Part shown: one piece after another, positions 8,352 through 16,057 of the stretch | How positions within the stretch are numbered: position 1 is the first letter of the stretch | Layout: each line of letters opens with the position of its first letter | NCBI GenBank assembly: GCA_964442285.1 | Contig: CAYTZH010000037.1 | Coordinates: 1 to 54,621, forward strand | DNA from: CAYTZH01 sp964442285 | Lineage (GTDB): Bacteria; Myxococcota_A; UBA9160; JAFDET01 | Length of the DNA: 54,621 bases | Direction of reading: 5' to 3' | Position numbers and translations under genes: made by a program | The notes under the pieces: model-generated | Databases searched by the model: none | Seen by the model: the letters and a program-made list of their open reading frames with translations, nothing else | What the model was told of the DNA's origin: nothing

Positions 8352-8681
8352 ATGTCGGGATGGCGAAGCGCCGTGCTCGCCGGGCTGCTGGGGCTGCTGG
8401 CGGTCGGCCCGGGCTGTGCCCGCTGGAGCGGGGCGCGGCTCTACGTCAGCGGCAGCCGCGCCCTCGAGGCGGGTGACACCGCGCGGGCCATTCGCGACCT
8501 CGAGGCCGCCGCCCGCCGCGTGCCCCAGGCGTCGGAGGTCCTGAACCACCTGGGCATCGCCTACCTGGCGGAGGGCCGGACGGCGGACGCGCGGCGGGCC
8601 TTCGCCCGGGCCGTGGAGCTGGACTGCGCCAACGCCGCCGCGGCCCACAACCTCGAGCTCCTGGGAGAGGAGTCGCCGTGA
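8352..8681 (+). CDS. Small TPR-type lipoprotein
   Basis: A 109-residue protein. The N-terminus (SGWRSAVLAGLLGLLAVGPGC) is a hydrophobic signal ending in a possible lipidation cysteine at residue 22; the lipobox (VGPGC) is not ideal. The rest carries about two tetratricopeptide-like helical pairs: GSRALEAGDTARAIRDLEAA and LNHLGIAYLAEGRTADARRA, followed by FARAVELDCANAAAAHNL. TPR domains bind proteins, so an envelope scaffold role is plausible but unproven. Its stop overlaps the GTG of the next gene by four bases (GTGA), so the two are probably coupled. Confidence 0.72.
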   Translation: MSGWRSAVLAGLLGLLAVGPGCARWSGARLYVSGSRALEAGDTARAIRDLEAAARRVPQASEVLNHLGIAYLAEGRTADARRAFARAVELDCANAAAAHNLELLGEESP

Positions 8682-9160
8682 ACGAAGACCGCGAACGCCC
8701 CCGCCGGAGCTGGCGGGAGATCGACCAGCGCCGGGACGGCGCCCAGCGGCGGGACGAGCCGCGCCCGCGGGGCCCCCGGGCGGAGGCGCGCTCCAAGCGC
8801 GCGACCGAGCAGTACCTGAAGCAGCTCGACGGCCTCTTCAGCCAGGCCCCCGGCGGCGCCGAGGGGGAGAAGCTGGGCGTGGCGGTGCGGGAAGCCCACG
8901 GGTCCTCCGAGCTGACGGCGGCCTGCGCGGCCTACCGCGAGGCGCTGGGCGACCCGCGGGACGCGGCGCTCGCGGCCCTGTTCCTGGACGCCGAGGATCT
9001 GGAGACCGTGCGCTCGGGCCTGCGCGGGCTCGTGGCCGCGCGCGAGTCCGGCGAGCTCGACGGCCCGAGCGCGGGCCTCCGCAGCCAGCTCCGGATGCTC
9101 GCCGAGCACGCCGACGACGAGGTCGCCGAGCTGGCCGAGGCGCTGCTCGGCGACGACTGA
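8678..9160 (+). CDS. Hypothetical protein, charged N-terminus, helical
   Basis: I do not recognise this 160-residue protein. It begins at a GTG overlapping the previous stop. The first 45 residues are very rich in Arg, Asp and Glu (WREIDQRRDGAQRRDEPRPR) and probably disordered. The remainder, rich in Ala, Leu and Glu, is predicted by eye to be alpha-helical, with no cysteines, signal or membrane segment. Codon use and base composition match the neighbours and the frame is closed neatly on both sides, so I consider it a real gene. Coupling to the TPR lipoprotein suggests a related role; nothing in the sequence gives a function. Confidence 0.65.
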   Translation: MNEDRERPRRSWREIDQRRDGAQRRDEPRPRGPRAEARSKRATEQYLKQLDGLFSQAPGGAEGEKLGVAVREAHGSSELTAACAAYREALGDPRDAALAALFLDAEDLETVRSGLRGLVAARESGELDGPSAGLRSQLRMLAEHADDEVAELAEALLGDD

Positions 9161-9166
9161 TCCGCC

Positions 9167-9193
9167 TCCTGGCGTGCGCTAAACTCGCCAGGA
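9167..9193. promoter_or_regulatory. 8-bp inverted repeat overlapping the fur start codon
   Basis: TCCTGGCG (9167-9174) and CGCCAGGA (9186-9193) form a perfect inverted repeat with an 11-base spacer, TGCGCTAAACT. The last base of the right arm is the A of the fur ATG. The spacer holds a -10-like TAAACT. It could be an operator for autoregulation or an RNA hairpin hiding the start. It does not resemble the classic AT-rich Fur box. Confidence 0.45.
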
Positions 9194-9624
9194 TGGCCCA
9201 CGACGTCGAACGCCAGGCGCTCGCCCGCTACCTCGACGACCACAACCTGCGCCACACCCGGCAGCGGGACGCCATCCTCGAGGCCTTCCTGGAGGCCCAG
9301 CGGCACATCACCAGCGAGGAGCTCTACCACCAGGTGCGCGAGGGGCATCCCGGCATCGGCTACACCACGGTCTACCGGACCATGAAGCTCCTGTGCGAAG
9401 CCGGCCTCGCCCACGAGCGCCACTTCGAAGACGGCGTCACCCGCTACGAGATCAGCCACGAGCACCACGACCACCTGGTGTGCGTGCGCTGCGGGAAGAT
9501 CATCGAGTTCGAGTGCGGCATGATCGAGTCCGCCCAGGACGAGATCGCGGAGCGCTACAACTTCCGGGTCCTCCGCCACCGCCACGAGCTCTACGGTCAC
9601 TGCGACGCGTGCCGGGAAGACTGA
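9193..9624 (+). CDS. fur: Fur family transcriptional regulator
   Basis: A 143-residue regulator of the Fur/Zur/PerR family. The N-terminal winged helix contains HTRQRDAILEAFLEAQRHITSEELY and a recognition region GIGYTTVYRTMKLL. The C-terminal dimerisation domain has the HEHHDHLVC metal segment, CVRCGKIIEF (structural Cys pair) and a final HCDACRED Cys pair. This pattern fits Fur itself, an Fe(II)-dependent repressor, though sequence cannot fully separate Fur from Zur or PerR. The start is the ATG at 9193 inside an inverted repeat, without an obvious ribosome-binding site. The 3-prime end overlaps the start of the next gene. Confidence 0.88.
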   Translation: MAHDVERQALARYLDDHNLRHTRQRDAILEAFLEAQRHITSEELYHQVREGHPGIGYTTVYRTMKLLCEAGLAHERHFEDGVTRYEISHEHHDHLVCVRCGKIIEFECGMIESAQDEIAERYNFRVLRHRHELYGHCDACRED

Positions 9625-11249
9625 GGGCACTCCTCCCCGGTCTCCTGGTCAGCCTCCTCGCGTCGTCCGGCGCGGCGGCGGAGCGGCAGGAACCGCGCCT
9701 GGCGCTCCTGATCGTGATCGACCAGCTTCGCGCCGATCGCCTCGACCCGAGCCTGCCCGGCGGGCTGGGACGGCTCGCACGCGAGGGCCGGGTCTTCTCC
9801 GACGCGGCCTTCGATCACGCCAACACGGAGACCTGCCCCGGTCACGTGGCGGTGGGCACCGGGCGCCATCCCGGCCCCATCGGGGTCCCCGGGAACCAGT
9901 ACGTCGACCGGGTGCAGAACCGGGTCGTGTACTGCGTGGAGGATCCGGCCGAGTCGGCGCCCGTGTTCGGGAGCGAGAGGCACCGCTCGCCCCGGGCGAT
10001 CCAGGCGACGGGGGTGGGCGACTGGCTCAAGCGCGCCCACCCCGGGGCGCGGGTCTTCAGCGTCTCCGGCAAGGATCGGGCCGCCATTGCCCTGGGCGGT
10101 CAGAGAGCGGACGCCGCCTTCTGGCTGGATCGCGACGGCGACCTGGGCTGGACCAGCAGCAGCTACTACCTGGAGGCCCTCCCCCGCTGGGTGGACCGCT
10201 TCAACGGCAGCGGTCCCGAGGGCGGATTCGTGGGGCGGCTGCCGGTGGAGTGGACCCACGAGACCGGCAACCCGGCCAACGGCGCCCGCGCCGACGACTT
10301 TCCCGCCGAGCTCACGAGCTTCAGCCACACGAGCCCCCACCCCCTCCGCAGCGCCGAGCGCAAGCGCACCCTGGCCCAGCTCTACGCGTCGCCATTCCTC
10401 GACCAGGTGACCATCGACTTCGCCCTCGAGCTGGTGGAGCGCGAGAAGCTCGGCCGTGACGACGTGCCCGACCTGCTGGCGGTGGCGCCGTCGGCGACCG
10501 ACATCGTGGGGCACTACTACGGTCCCTGGAGCCAGGAGTCGCGGGACGCCCTGCGGCGTCTCGACGCGGACCTCGGCCGGCTGATCGACGTCCTCGCGGC
10601 GATCGTCGGCGAGGGCCGGCTGGTGGTGGCCCTCAGCGCCGACCACGGCGTGCTGCCGATCCCCGAGTGGGACCAGGCGGTGGGCCACAGCGATTGCCCG
10701 CTCGCGGGCGGGCGCGGCAACGTCGCCGAGCTGATGAAGCTGACCGAGCTCACCCTCGACGCCACCTTCGGCGCCTCGCCGGACCCCCGCTCGAAGTGGC
10801 TGCTCGCGGCGGCGAGTCGCCTCAGCGTGAACCGCGAGCGCGCCCGCGAGTTCGGGGTGGAGGTCGCGGAGGTGGTGGCCCGCGCGCGCCAGCACCTGCA
10901 GGCCCAGCCGGGGATCCGCGCCGTCTGGACGGCCGAGGAGATCGAGGCGGGTCGCCTGCCGGAGCCGTTCGCGCGCCTCTACCGCAACAGCCACCACCCC
11001 GCGCGGGGTGGGGAGCTGGCGGTGCAGTTCCACGAGGACTGTCTCTTCAGCCGCTACCCGATCGGAACGTCCCACGGCTCGCCCTATCTCTACGATCGGG
11101 CGGTGCCGGTGGTCTTCTGGGGGGCGGGGGTCGCGGCCGGCGTCGTGCGCTCCCAGGCCTCGCCCGTGGACGTGGCGCCGACCCTGGCCGCGCTGCTCGG
11201 CCTCGAGGTGCCGGCGGACCTCGACGGCCGCGCGCTCCCGGTCCAGTAG
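9609..11249 (+). CDS. Exported alkaline phosphatase superfamily protein (PafA-like)
   Basis: A 546-residue protein with a signal peptide (MPGRLRALLPGLLVSLLASS, cleavage probably after GAAA), so periplasmic or secreted. Metal and active-site motifs of the alkaline phosphatase/NPP superfamily appear in order: LLIVIDQLRAD (D38), NTETCPGHVAVGTG (T75 the likely nucleophile), SATDIVGHYYG, SADHG, and a C-terminal GTSHGSPY. The arrangement matches PafA-type monoesterases, which release phosphate from organic esters. The GTG at 9609 lies inside the last 16 bases of fur in another frame; it was chosen because it gives the complete signal peptide. Co-transcription with fur is likely. Confidence 0.83.
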   Translation: MPGRLRALLPGLLVSLLASSGAAAERQEPRLALLIVIDQLRADRLDPSLPGGLGRLAREGRVFSDAAFDHANTETCPGHVAVGTGRHPGPIGVPGNQYVDRVQNRVVYCVEDPAESAPVFGSERHRSPRAIQATGVGDWLKRAHPGARVFSVSGKDRAAIALGGQRADAAFWLDRDGDLGWTSSSYYLEALPRWVDRFNGSGPEGGFVGRLPVEWTHETGNPANGARADDFPAELTSFSHTSPHPLRSAERKRTLAQLYASPFLDQVTIDFALELVEREKLGRDDVPDLLAVAPSATDIVGHYYGPWSQESRDALRRLDADLGRLIDVLAAIVGEGRLVVALSADHGVLPIPEWDQAVGHSDCPLAGGRGNVAELMKLTELTLDATFGASPDPRSKWLLAAASRLSVNRERAREFGVEVAEVVARARQHLQAQPGIRAVWTAEEIEAGRLPEPFARLYRNSHHPARGGELAVQFHEDCLFSRYPIGTSHGSPYLYDRAVPVVFWGAGVAAGVVRSQASPVDVAPTLAALLGLEVPADLDGRALPVQ

Positions 11250-11287
11250 CGCTTCGCGCGCTCCCTCGAGCGCCTCGCCCGGCGCGG

Positions 11288-11956
11288 TCAGGCGCCGTCG
11301 GCGTCCCGGAGGACCAGGGGCGGGGGCAGGCTCCCCGGCACCGGCGCCGGCAGCGGCATCCGCGGGGTGTCGGAGGCCGCCAGGCGCCGGCTGAGGAGCT
11401 GGCCGCAGCGCTCGATGGCGGCCAGGAGGCCCTGGGTGACACGGCCGTCCCGGAGGCCGTCGATGGCCAGGTCGACGACCGGGTCCCAGGTCTCGCCCGG
11501 CTTCAGCGCGGTGTGGGCGCCCTCGTCCGCCAGGAAGACCACCCGGCGCTCGAAGAGCGCCGCGAACAGCAGCACGCCGCCGTGGCCGGGCGACCGCCGC
11601 AGGCCGGTCTCGGCGAAGGCGCGCTGGGCACAGGCGGCGACGCGCGCCTCGCGGGTCGACTCGGCCACGAAGCGGCGCCGCACGGCGTCCCAGCGACACA
11701 GCCAGCGGCCGAGGCCGAGGGCCAGGGCCTGACCCCCGAGCAGGGCCCAGGCCGGCGGGGAGGCGCCCGCCGCGCCGATCCCGAGCACCACCAGCGCGGC
11801 CAGCACGATGCCGAGGCGCCAGCCCGCGCCGTCGTAGCGGTCGCAGGCGCCCACCAGCACCACCGAGATCTCCGCCCGGCAGGCCTGCTCCGCGGTCAGG
11901 ACGGCGGCCTCGAGGCGCAGCCGATCGGCCGGGTCGATCCAGTCGGCGATCTTCAC
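11288..11956 (-). CDS. TPM-domain membrane protein (YgcG/Psb32-related)
   Basis: A 222-residue protein starting at GTG. Residues 10-38 (DRLRLEAAVLTAEQACRAEISVVLVG) and 130-185 (FAETGLRRSPGHGGVLLFAALF, then RRVVFLADEG) resemble the TPM (TLP18.3/Psb32/MOLO-1) domain, interrupted by a hydrophobic hairpin near residues 48-85 that should span the membrane twice. TPM proteins are linked to envelope maintenance and photosystem repair, with poorly known biochemistry. There is no signal peptide, and the glycine-rich tail common in YgcG proteins is missing here but present at the end of the gene just upstream, four bases away. Confidence 0.65.
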   Translation of the reverse strand: MKIADWIDPADRLRLEAAVLTAEQACRAEISVVLVGACDRYDGAGWRLGIVLAALVVLGIGAAGASPPAWALLGGQALALGLGRWLCRWDAVRRRFVAESTREARVAACAQRAFAETGLRRSPGHGGVLLFAALFERRVVFLADEGAHTALKPGETWDPVVDLAIDGLRDGRVTQGLLAAIERCGQLLSRRLAASDTPRMPLPAPVPGSLPPPLVLRDADGA

Positions 11957-11960
11957 GCGT

Positions 11961-12287
11961 CTAGCTCCAGCGTCCGTAGGCGGCGCCGCCGGCGAAGCCG
12001 CCGCCCCGGTAGTCGCCCTCGCCGGAGCCGGCCGGGCCGCCCACCCAGGACTCCTCCGCCGAGGCGCGCGGGCCCATGGCGGGCGGGAAGACGCCGGCCA
12101 CCAGCCCGAGGCCGGCCGCCGTGGCCACCCAGGTGGCGCCCACGCCGAGCAGGGCGCTCGCCGCGGCCGCCGCGCAGGCCACGAACAGGGCGCCCTTCAC
12201 GCGGTCGCGGCGCCCCGGGGGCGCCAGCAGCGAGGCGGCCAGCACCGCGAACAGCACGCCCGTCAGCGGATCCATGAACGCGGACAT
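11961..12287 (-). CDS. Small membrane protein with YgcG-like glycine-rich tail
   Basis: A 108-residue protein with three hydrophobic stretches (roughly residues 5-22, 30-50 and 52-68), then a hydrophilic tail ending GDYRGGGFAGGAAYGRWS. This tail resembles the GGGFSGGGASGSW-like ends of YgcG/TPM proteins, but no TPM domain precedes it. The next gene, a TPM protein without such a tail, starts four bases after this stop, so the two form a pair and may act as one split complex. The start is an ATG at 12287; MDPLTG four codons later is an alternative. The function is unknown. Confidence 0.6.
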   Translation of the reverse strand: MSAFMDPLTGVLFAVLAASLLAPPGRRDRVKGALFVACAAAAASALLGVGATWVATAAGLGLVAGVFPPAMGPRASAEESWVGGPAGSGEGDYRGGGFAGGAAYGRWS

Positions 12288-12374
12288 CGCGTGCAGGGTA
12301 CCCGAGGACGCGCCCCTGCCGCAGGCGCGAGGGGGCGACTCAAGCGGGCCGGGCGTCGCTCCGATTCTCTCCTC

Positions 12375-12539
12375 GTGGCGACGCCGGAGCTGTCCTGTCC
12401 GATCTGCAACGCCGACCTCCCCCTGGCGGGGGACGAGAAGGTCGGGGAGGACATCTACTGCACCTACTGCGGTGCGCCCTGTGTGCTGCGCGGCAAGCCT
12501 TCCGACCCCGAGTCCTGGGAAGCCGAAGAGGACTTCTAG
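12375..12539 (+). CDS. 54-residue zinc-ribbon protein, LysW-like
   Basis: A very small protein with SCPICNADLPLAGDEKVGED followed by CTYCGAPCVL, i.e. two Cys-x-x-Cys pairs making a zinc ribbon, and an acidic tail ending EAEEDF. The spacing and acidic end resemble LysW, the carrier protein that protects amino groups in lysine/arginine synthesis, but LysW ends in EDWGE with a terminal Glu that is modified, and here the last residue is Phe. The start is a GTG just before the homologous part. No LysX or other carrier-dependent enzyme is nearby. It may instead be a generic zinc-ribbon adaptor. It is convergent with rmlD. Confidence 0.62.
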   Translation: MATPELSCPICNADLPLAGDEKVGEDIYCTYCGAPCVLRGKPSDPESWEAEEDF

Positions 12540-12576
12540 CCGGCGGTCGATGCAGCGCCGCGGGCGGCGGCGGGTC

Positions 12577-13401
12577 TCAGGCCAGGTCCGAAGCGAAGGC
12601 GCGGACCCCGTCCCGCCAGGGCGGCAGCGCGACGTGGGGAGTCTGCACGCTTGCCAGCGGAGCGAAGGCCGGGCGCGGTGCCGGCCGGGGGAACGCGCTC
12701 GTGGCCACCGGGCGCACCGGCGTCGCGATCCCGAGCACGCGGTAGAGCTCCCGGGTCAGCTCGTACCAGCTGGCCTGGCCCGATCCGGCCAGGTGGTAGG
12801 TGCCCCAGGCCTCCGTCTCGAGCAGCGCGGCGATCCCCCGGGCCAGGTGGGGGGCGTAGGTGGGGGAGCCGAACTGGTCCGAGACCACCCGCACCTCGTC
12901 CCGCGCGGCCAGGCTCCGCATGGTCAGCGCGAAGTTCCGCCCGCTGGTGGCGTACAGCCAGGCCGTGCGCACCACGTGGTGGCGCGGGTTGAAGGTGCGG
13001 ACGGCCTCCTCCCCGGCGAGCTTGCTGCGGCCGTAGACACCCAGGGGATGGGTGGCGTCGAACTCGTTGTAGGGGCGTCGCGCCCGGCCGTCGAAGACGT
13101 AGTCGGTGGACAGGTGAAGCAGCGGCACGCCGCGGTCGGCGGTCGCCAGGGCCAGGTTGCGCGGGCCCAGGGCGTTGCCCCGGAAGGCCGCCTCGGGATC
13201 GGCCTCGGCCCCGTCCACGTCGTTCCAGGCGGCGGCGTTGATCACGCGGTCGGGTCGTTCCGCGTCGACCGCCGCGCGGACGTCCTCGAGCCGGGTGATG
13301 TCGAGCTTGCCCGAGCCCGGGGCCACCACCTCGGCGTCGCTCAGGACGGTCTGGAGCGTCCGGCCCAGCTGTCCCGATCCGCCGAGCAGCAGGATCTTCA
13401 A
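12577..13401 (-). CDS. rmlD: dTDP-4-dehydrorhamnose reductase
   Basis: A 274-residue short-chain dehydrogenase-type protein that makes dTDP-L-rhamnose from the 4-keto intermediate using NAD(P)H. It shows the nucleotide-binding KILLLGGSGQLG at residues 2-13, NAAAWNDVDGAE near 75, LHLSTDYVFDG near 103, the catalytic YGRSKLAGE (Tyr-x-x-x-Lys), and RTAWLY. The start is a TTG whose last two bases overlap the rmlC stop (TTGA); no ATG or GTG fits the homology. It is the last gene of the rml run. dTDP-rhamnose feeds O-antigen, exopolysaccharide or glycan synthesis. Confidence 0.93.
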   Translation of the reverse strand: MKILLLGGSGQLGRTLQTVLSDAEVVAPGSGKLDITRLEDVRAAVDAERPDRVINAAAWNDVDGAEADPEAAFRGNALGPRNLALATADRGVPLLHLSTDYVFDGRARRPYNEFDATHPLGVYGRSKLAGEEAVRTFNPRHHVVRTAWLYATSGRNFALTMRSLAARDEVRVVSDQFGSPTYAPHLARGIAALLETEAWGTYHLAGSGQASWYELTRELYRVLGIATPVRPVATSAFPRPAPRPAFAPLASVQTPHVALPPWRDGVRAFASDLA

Positions 13402-13958
13402 CGCGCGGTCTCGTAGCGCGGGAGCCGGTCGCGAACCTCGGCCAGGCGCGGCGCCGCGCGGTCGCGCGTCGAGAGCAGCGGCGTCTCCACGGGCCAGGGG
13501 ATGCCGATCTCGGGGTCGTCCCAGGCGATGGCCAGCTCGTCGCCGGGGTCGTACAGGGCGGTGCACTTGTACTCGATCTGGGCCTGCGCGCTCGTCACGC
13601 AGAAGCCGTGCACGAAGCCGGGCGGGATCCAGATCTGGTGCTGGTTCTCGGCCGAGAGGCGCGTGGCGACGTGGCGACCGAAGCTCGGCGAGCCGAGGCG
13701 GACGTCGACGGCGACGTCGTAGATCTCGCCCTCGATGGCCCTCACCAGCTTGCCCTGGGGGCTCCGGAGCTGGGCGTGGAGACCCCGCAGCGTGTCGCGG
13801 CCCGAGGCCGAGTGGTTGTCCTGCACGAACACGGCCTCGATGCCGCCCCGGGCGTACTTCTCGGCGTGGTAGAACTCGAGGAAGAAGCCGCGGGCATCCC
13901 GGTGCACGACGGGCTCCACGAGAATCACCTCCGGGATCTCGGTGGGCAGGAACTTCAC
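13398..13958 (-). CDS. rmlC: dTDP-4-dehydrorhamnose 3,5-epimerase
   Basis: A 186-residue cupin epimerase, the usual length for RmlC. Family landmarks: VHRDARGFFLEFYH, the QDNHSASGRDTLRGLHAQ stretch with the catalytic His in LRGLH, VDVRLGSPSFG, WIPPGFVHGFCV, and EYKCTALYDP (Tyr region). It inverts two carbons of dTDP-4-keto-6-deoxyglucose before RmlD reduces it. The start is GTG overlapping the rmlA stop (GTGA), and its own stop overlaps the rmlD TTG, so the three rml genes are tightly coupled. Confidence 0.95.
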   Translation of the reverse strand: MKFLPTEIPEVILVEPVVHRDARGFFLEFYHAEKYARGGIEAVFVQDNHSASGRDTLRGLHAQLRSPQGKLVRAIEGEIYDVAVDVRLGSPSFGRHVATRLSAENQHQIWIPPGFVHGFCVTSAQAQIEYKCTALYDPGDELAIAWDDPEIGIPWPVETPLLSTRDRAAPRLAEVRDRLPRYETAR

Positions 13959-14848
13959 GCGCGCTCCCGGGCCAGGCGCAGCAGGTAGGCGCCGTAGTCG
14001 TTGTTCTTCATCTCGAGGCCCATGCGCTCCAGGTCGTCGCGCCCGATCCAGCCCTGGCGGTAGGCGATCTCCTCCGGGCAGGATACCTGCAGCCCCTGCC
14101 GCTCCTGCAGGGCCTGGATGAACGTCGACGCCTGGAGCAGGGAGGTGTGCGTCCCGGTGTCGAGCCAGGCGAAGCCGCGCCCGAGCAGCTCCACCCGGAG
14201 CTCGTCCCAGGCCAGGTAGGCCTTGTTCACGTCGGTGATCTCGAGCTCGCCCCGGGCCGAGGGCTGCAGCCCGGCCGCCACGTCGAGTACGCGGTTGTCG
14301 TAGAAGTAGAGGCCCGTGACGGCGTAGGGCGACTTCGGGTGGGCCGGCTTCTCCTCGAGGTCCACCACCCGGCCCGTCGCGTCGAACTCCACCACGCCGT
14401 AGCGCTCGGGGTCGCGCACCCAGTGGCCGAAGACCGTGGCGCCGCGCTCCTGGGCCGCGGCGCGCTCCAGCAGCTCCGGCAGGCCGTGGCCGTAGAAGAC
14501 GTTGTCGCCCAGGGCCAGGGCCACCGGGTCGCGTCCCACGAACGCCCGGCCGATCACGAAGGCCTGGGCCAGCCCCTCGGGCCGGGGCTGGACGGCCCAG
14601 GAGAGCGAGAGACCCACGTGGCTGCCGTCGCCCAGCAGGCGCTGGAAGGCCTCCTGGTCGTGGGGCGTGGTGATCACCAGGATCTCCCGGATCCCCGTCA
14701 GCATCAGCGTGGAGATCGGGTAGTAGACCATCGGCTTGTCGTGGATGGGCAGCAGCTGCTTGCTCACGCCGCGGGTCAGCGGGAACAGGCGGGTCCCGCT
14801 GCCGCCGGCGAGCACGATGCCCTTGCGCTGGGAGGTCGAGCCGGTCAC
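13955..14848 (-). CDS. rmlA: Glucose-1-phosphate thymidylyltransferase
   Basis: A 297-residue nucleotidyltransferase that makes dTDP-glucose from dTTP and glucose-1-phosphate. It shows GIVLAGGSGTRLFPLT near residue 10, KQLLPIHDKPMVYYP, ALGDNVFYG, VDLEEKP, and GELEITDVNKAYL, and ends with the KNNDYGAYL motif typical of RmlA. The start is GTG at 14848, only 10 bases after the stop of the topoisomerase VI A gene, with no strong Shine-Dalgarno sequence. rmlB (the 4,6-dehydratase) is absent from the window and must be elsewhere if the pathway is complete. Confidence 0.95.
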   Translation of the reverse strand: MTGSTSQRKGIVLAGGSGTRLFPLTRGVSKQLLPIHDKPMVYYPISTLMLTGIREILVITTPHDQEAFQRLLGDGSHVGLSLSWAVQPRPEGLAQAFVIGRAFVGRDPVALALGDNVFYGHGLPELLERAAAQERGATVFGHWVRDPERYGVVEFDATGRVVDLEEKPAHPKSPYAVTGLYFYDNRVLDVAAGLQPSARGELEITDVNKAYLAWDELRVELLGRGFAWLDTGTHTSLLQASTFIQALQERQGLQVSCPEEIAYRQGWIGRDDLERMGLEMKNNDYGAYLLRLARERA

Positions 14849-14858
14849 GGCCGGGAGT

Positions 14859-16055
14859 TTACGGGAGGAAGCGGGCCGGGGCCTCCAGCTTGCGGGGCAG
14901 GTACTCGTCGAGGACGTAGTTGAGCCCCCACTTGGCCAGGGCCTGCTGCTCGGCGCGCACGCCCATCTTCAGGAGCTGCTCCAGGGCTGCGCGCCAGGGC
15001 TTCTGGGACTGGAAGAAGGGGTCGTTCTTCAGGGCGTCCCGGGCCCGCTTCACGTCCACCTCCTGGAGCGGGTGGGTCGGGAGCTGGTAATCGACGATGT
15101 CCTGTGGCGTTACGCCCAGGAACTGCGCGCGCGGGACACAGAAGAACTGGGACAGGTGCGCCGCGTTGCCCGAGCCCACCTTGAGGGTCCGGTAGATGTT
15201 GGAGATGCCGTAGGGGTCGCAGTCGACGAAGGCGTAGACCGGCAGGTCGCACTGGTCCGAGAGCTTGCGGATGAAGCGCCGGGTGGCCCGGGTGGGCACG
15301 CCGGCCATGGAGACCAGGATGCAGTTGCGGCGCTCCCAGAACTTGTGGCTCTGGAGGCGCTGGAACATGCCGCCGGTCTCGATGGCGAGGATGAAGTCGG
15401 CGTCGGTGCGGAAGGTGAGGGGCTCGACGCTCGACGGGATGGAGTAGGCGCCCGAGCCGAAGCGGGTGCAGTCGATCTCCACCACCTCGCCGTTCTCCCG
15501 GTCCACGTCGATCACCGTGAGCTGGCCGCTGACGGCGCCCCCGTGCTCGTCCGGGATGAAGCGGAGCTGCTCCCGGGAGACGCTGTGGGTCGAGAACAGC
15601 GCCTCGATGTCGTCCATGACCGCGTCGGACTCGGTCTGCTCGTCGAACTTGGCTTCTTCCCAGTTCTTGCTCTGGTAGTAGGCGTCCCGCTTGGTGGCGA
15701 AGTCGTTGGTCTCCACCAGCTCCTTGGAGAGACCCATCATGCGCAGGGTCTGGGCGAAGGTCTTCACGGTATTGACCGTGAGGGTGCGCACCTTCTTCTG
15801 GCGGCCGATCTCGAAGTAGCCCTTCTTCGGCGAGTAGGACACGTTGCCCAGCGATCGCAGCGGGAAGGCCAGGTCCGGCTTGGCGAGCTTCTCGATCGCC
15901 TTGTGCACCGAGCGCGCGGTGTCGACGATGGCGCTGACGGTCTGGGCGTCGGTGGCCTGGACGAGCTGGTCCGGAGCCGTCCCCTTCTCCGGGGCGGCCT
16001 TGCGGGCCGCCTTCTTCGCGGTCTTCCTGGTGGTCTTCTTCTTGCGTGTGGCCAT
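14859..16055 (-). CDS. top6A: DNA topoisomerase VI subunit A (Spo11-like)
   Basis: A 398-residue cleavage subunit of type IIB topoisomerase. The first 25 residues are a lysine/alanine-rich tail (TRKKKTTRKTAKKAARKAA) like bacterial histone-H1-type extensions. Then come the winged-helix region with RDAYYQSKNW (Y126 or Y127 the likely catalytic tyrosine) and a Toprim domain with LAIETGGM (E226) and VDCDPYGI (D278, D280). Together with subunit B it would pass duplex DNA in an ATP- and Mg-dependent way. The ATG at 16055 lies two bases after the stop of the B gene. Topoisomerase VI is standard in archaea and plants and sporadic in bacteria. Confidence 0.93.
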   Translation of the reverse strand: MATRKKKTTRKTAKKAARKAAPEKGTAPDQLVQATDAQTVSAIVDTARSVHKAIEKLAKPDLAFPLRSLGNVSYSPKKGYFEIGRQKKVRTLTVNTVKTFAQTLRMMGLSKELVETNDFATKRDAYYQSKNWEEAKFDEQTESDAVMDDIEALFSTHSVSREQLRFIPDEHGGAVSGQLTVIDVDRENGEVVEIDCTRFGSGAYSIPSSVEPLTFRTDADFILAIETGGMFQRLQSHKFWERRNCILVSMAGVPTRATRRFIRKLSDQCDLPVYAFVDCDPYGISNIYRTLKVGSGNAAHLSQFFCVPRAQFLGVTPQDIVDYQLPTHPLQEVDVKRARDALKNDPFFQSQKPWRAALEQLLKMGVRAEQQALAKWGLNYVLDEYLPRKLEAPARFLP

Positions 16056-16057
16056 GG

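Noticed and set aside
4074..8681. A 1535-codon open frame on the forward strand
   Set aside because: It runs antisense to the aminotransferase and MATE genes and across the EEP gene in another frame. Only its last 109 codons (TPR lipoprotein) have coding character; the rest is a by-product of high GC.
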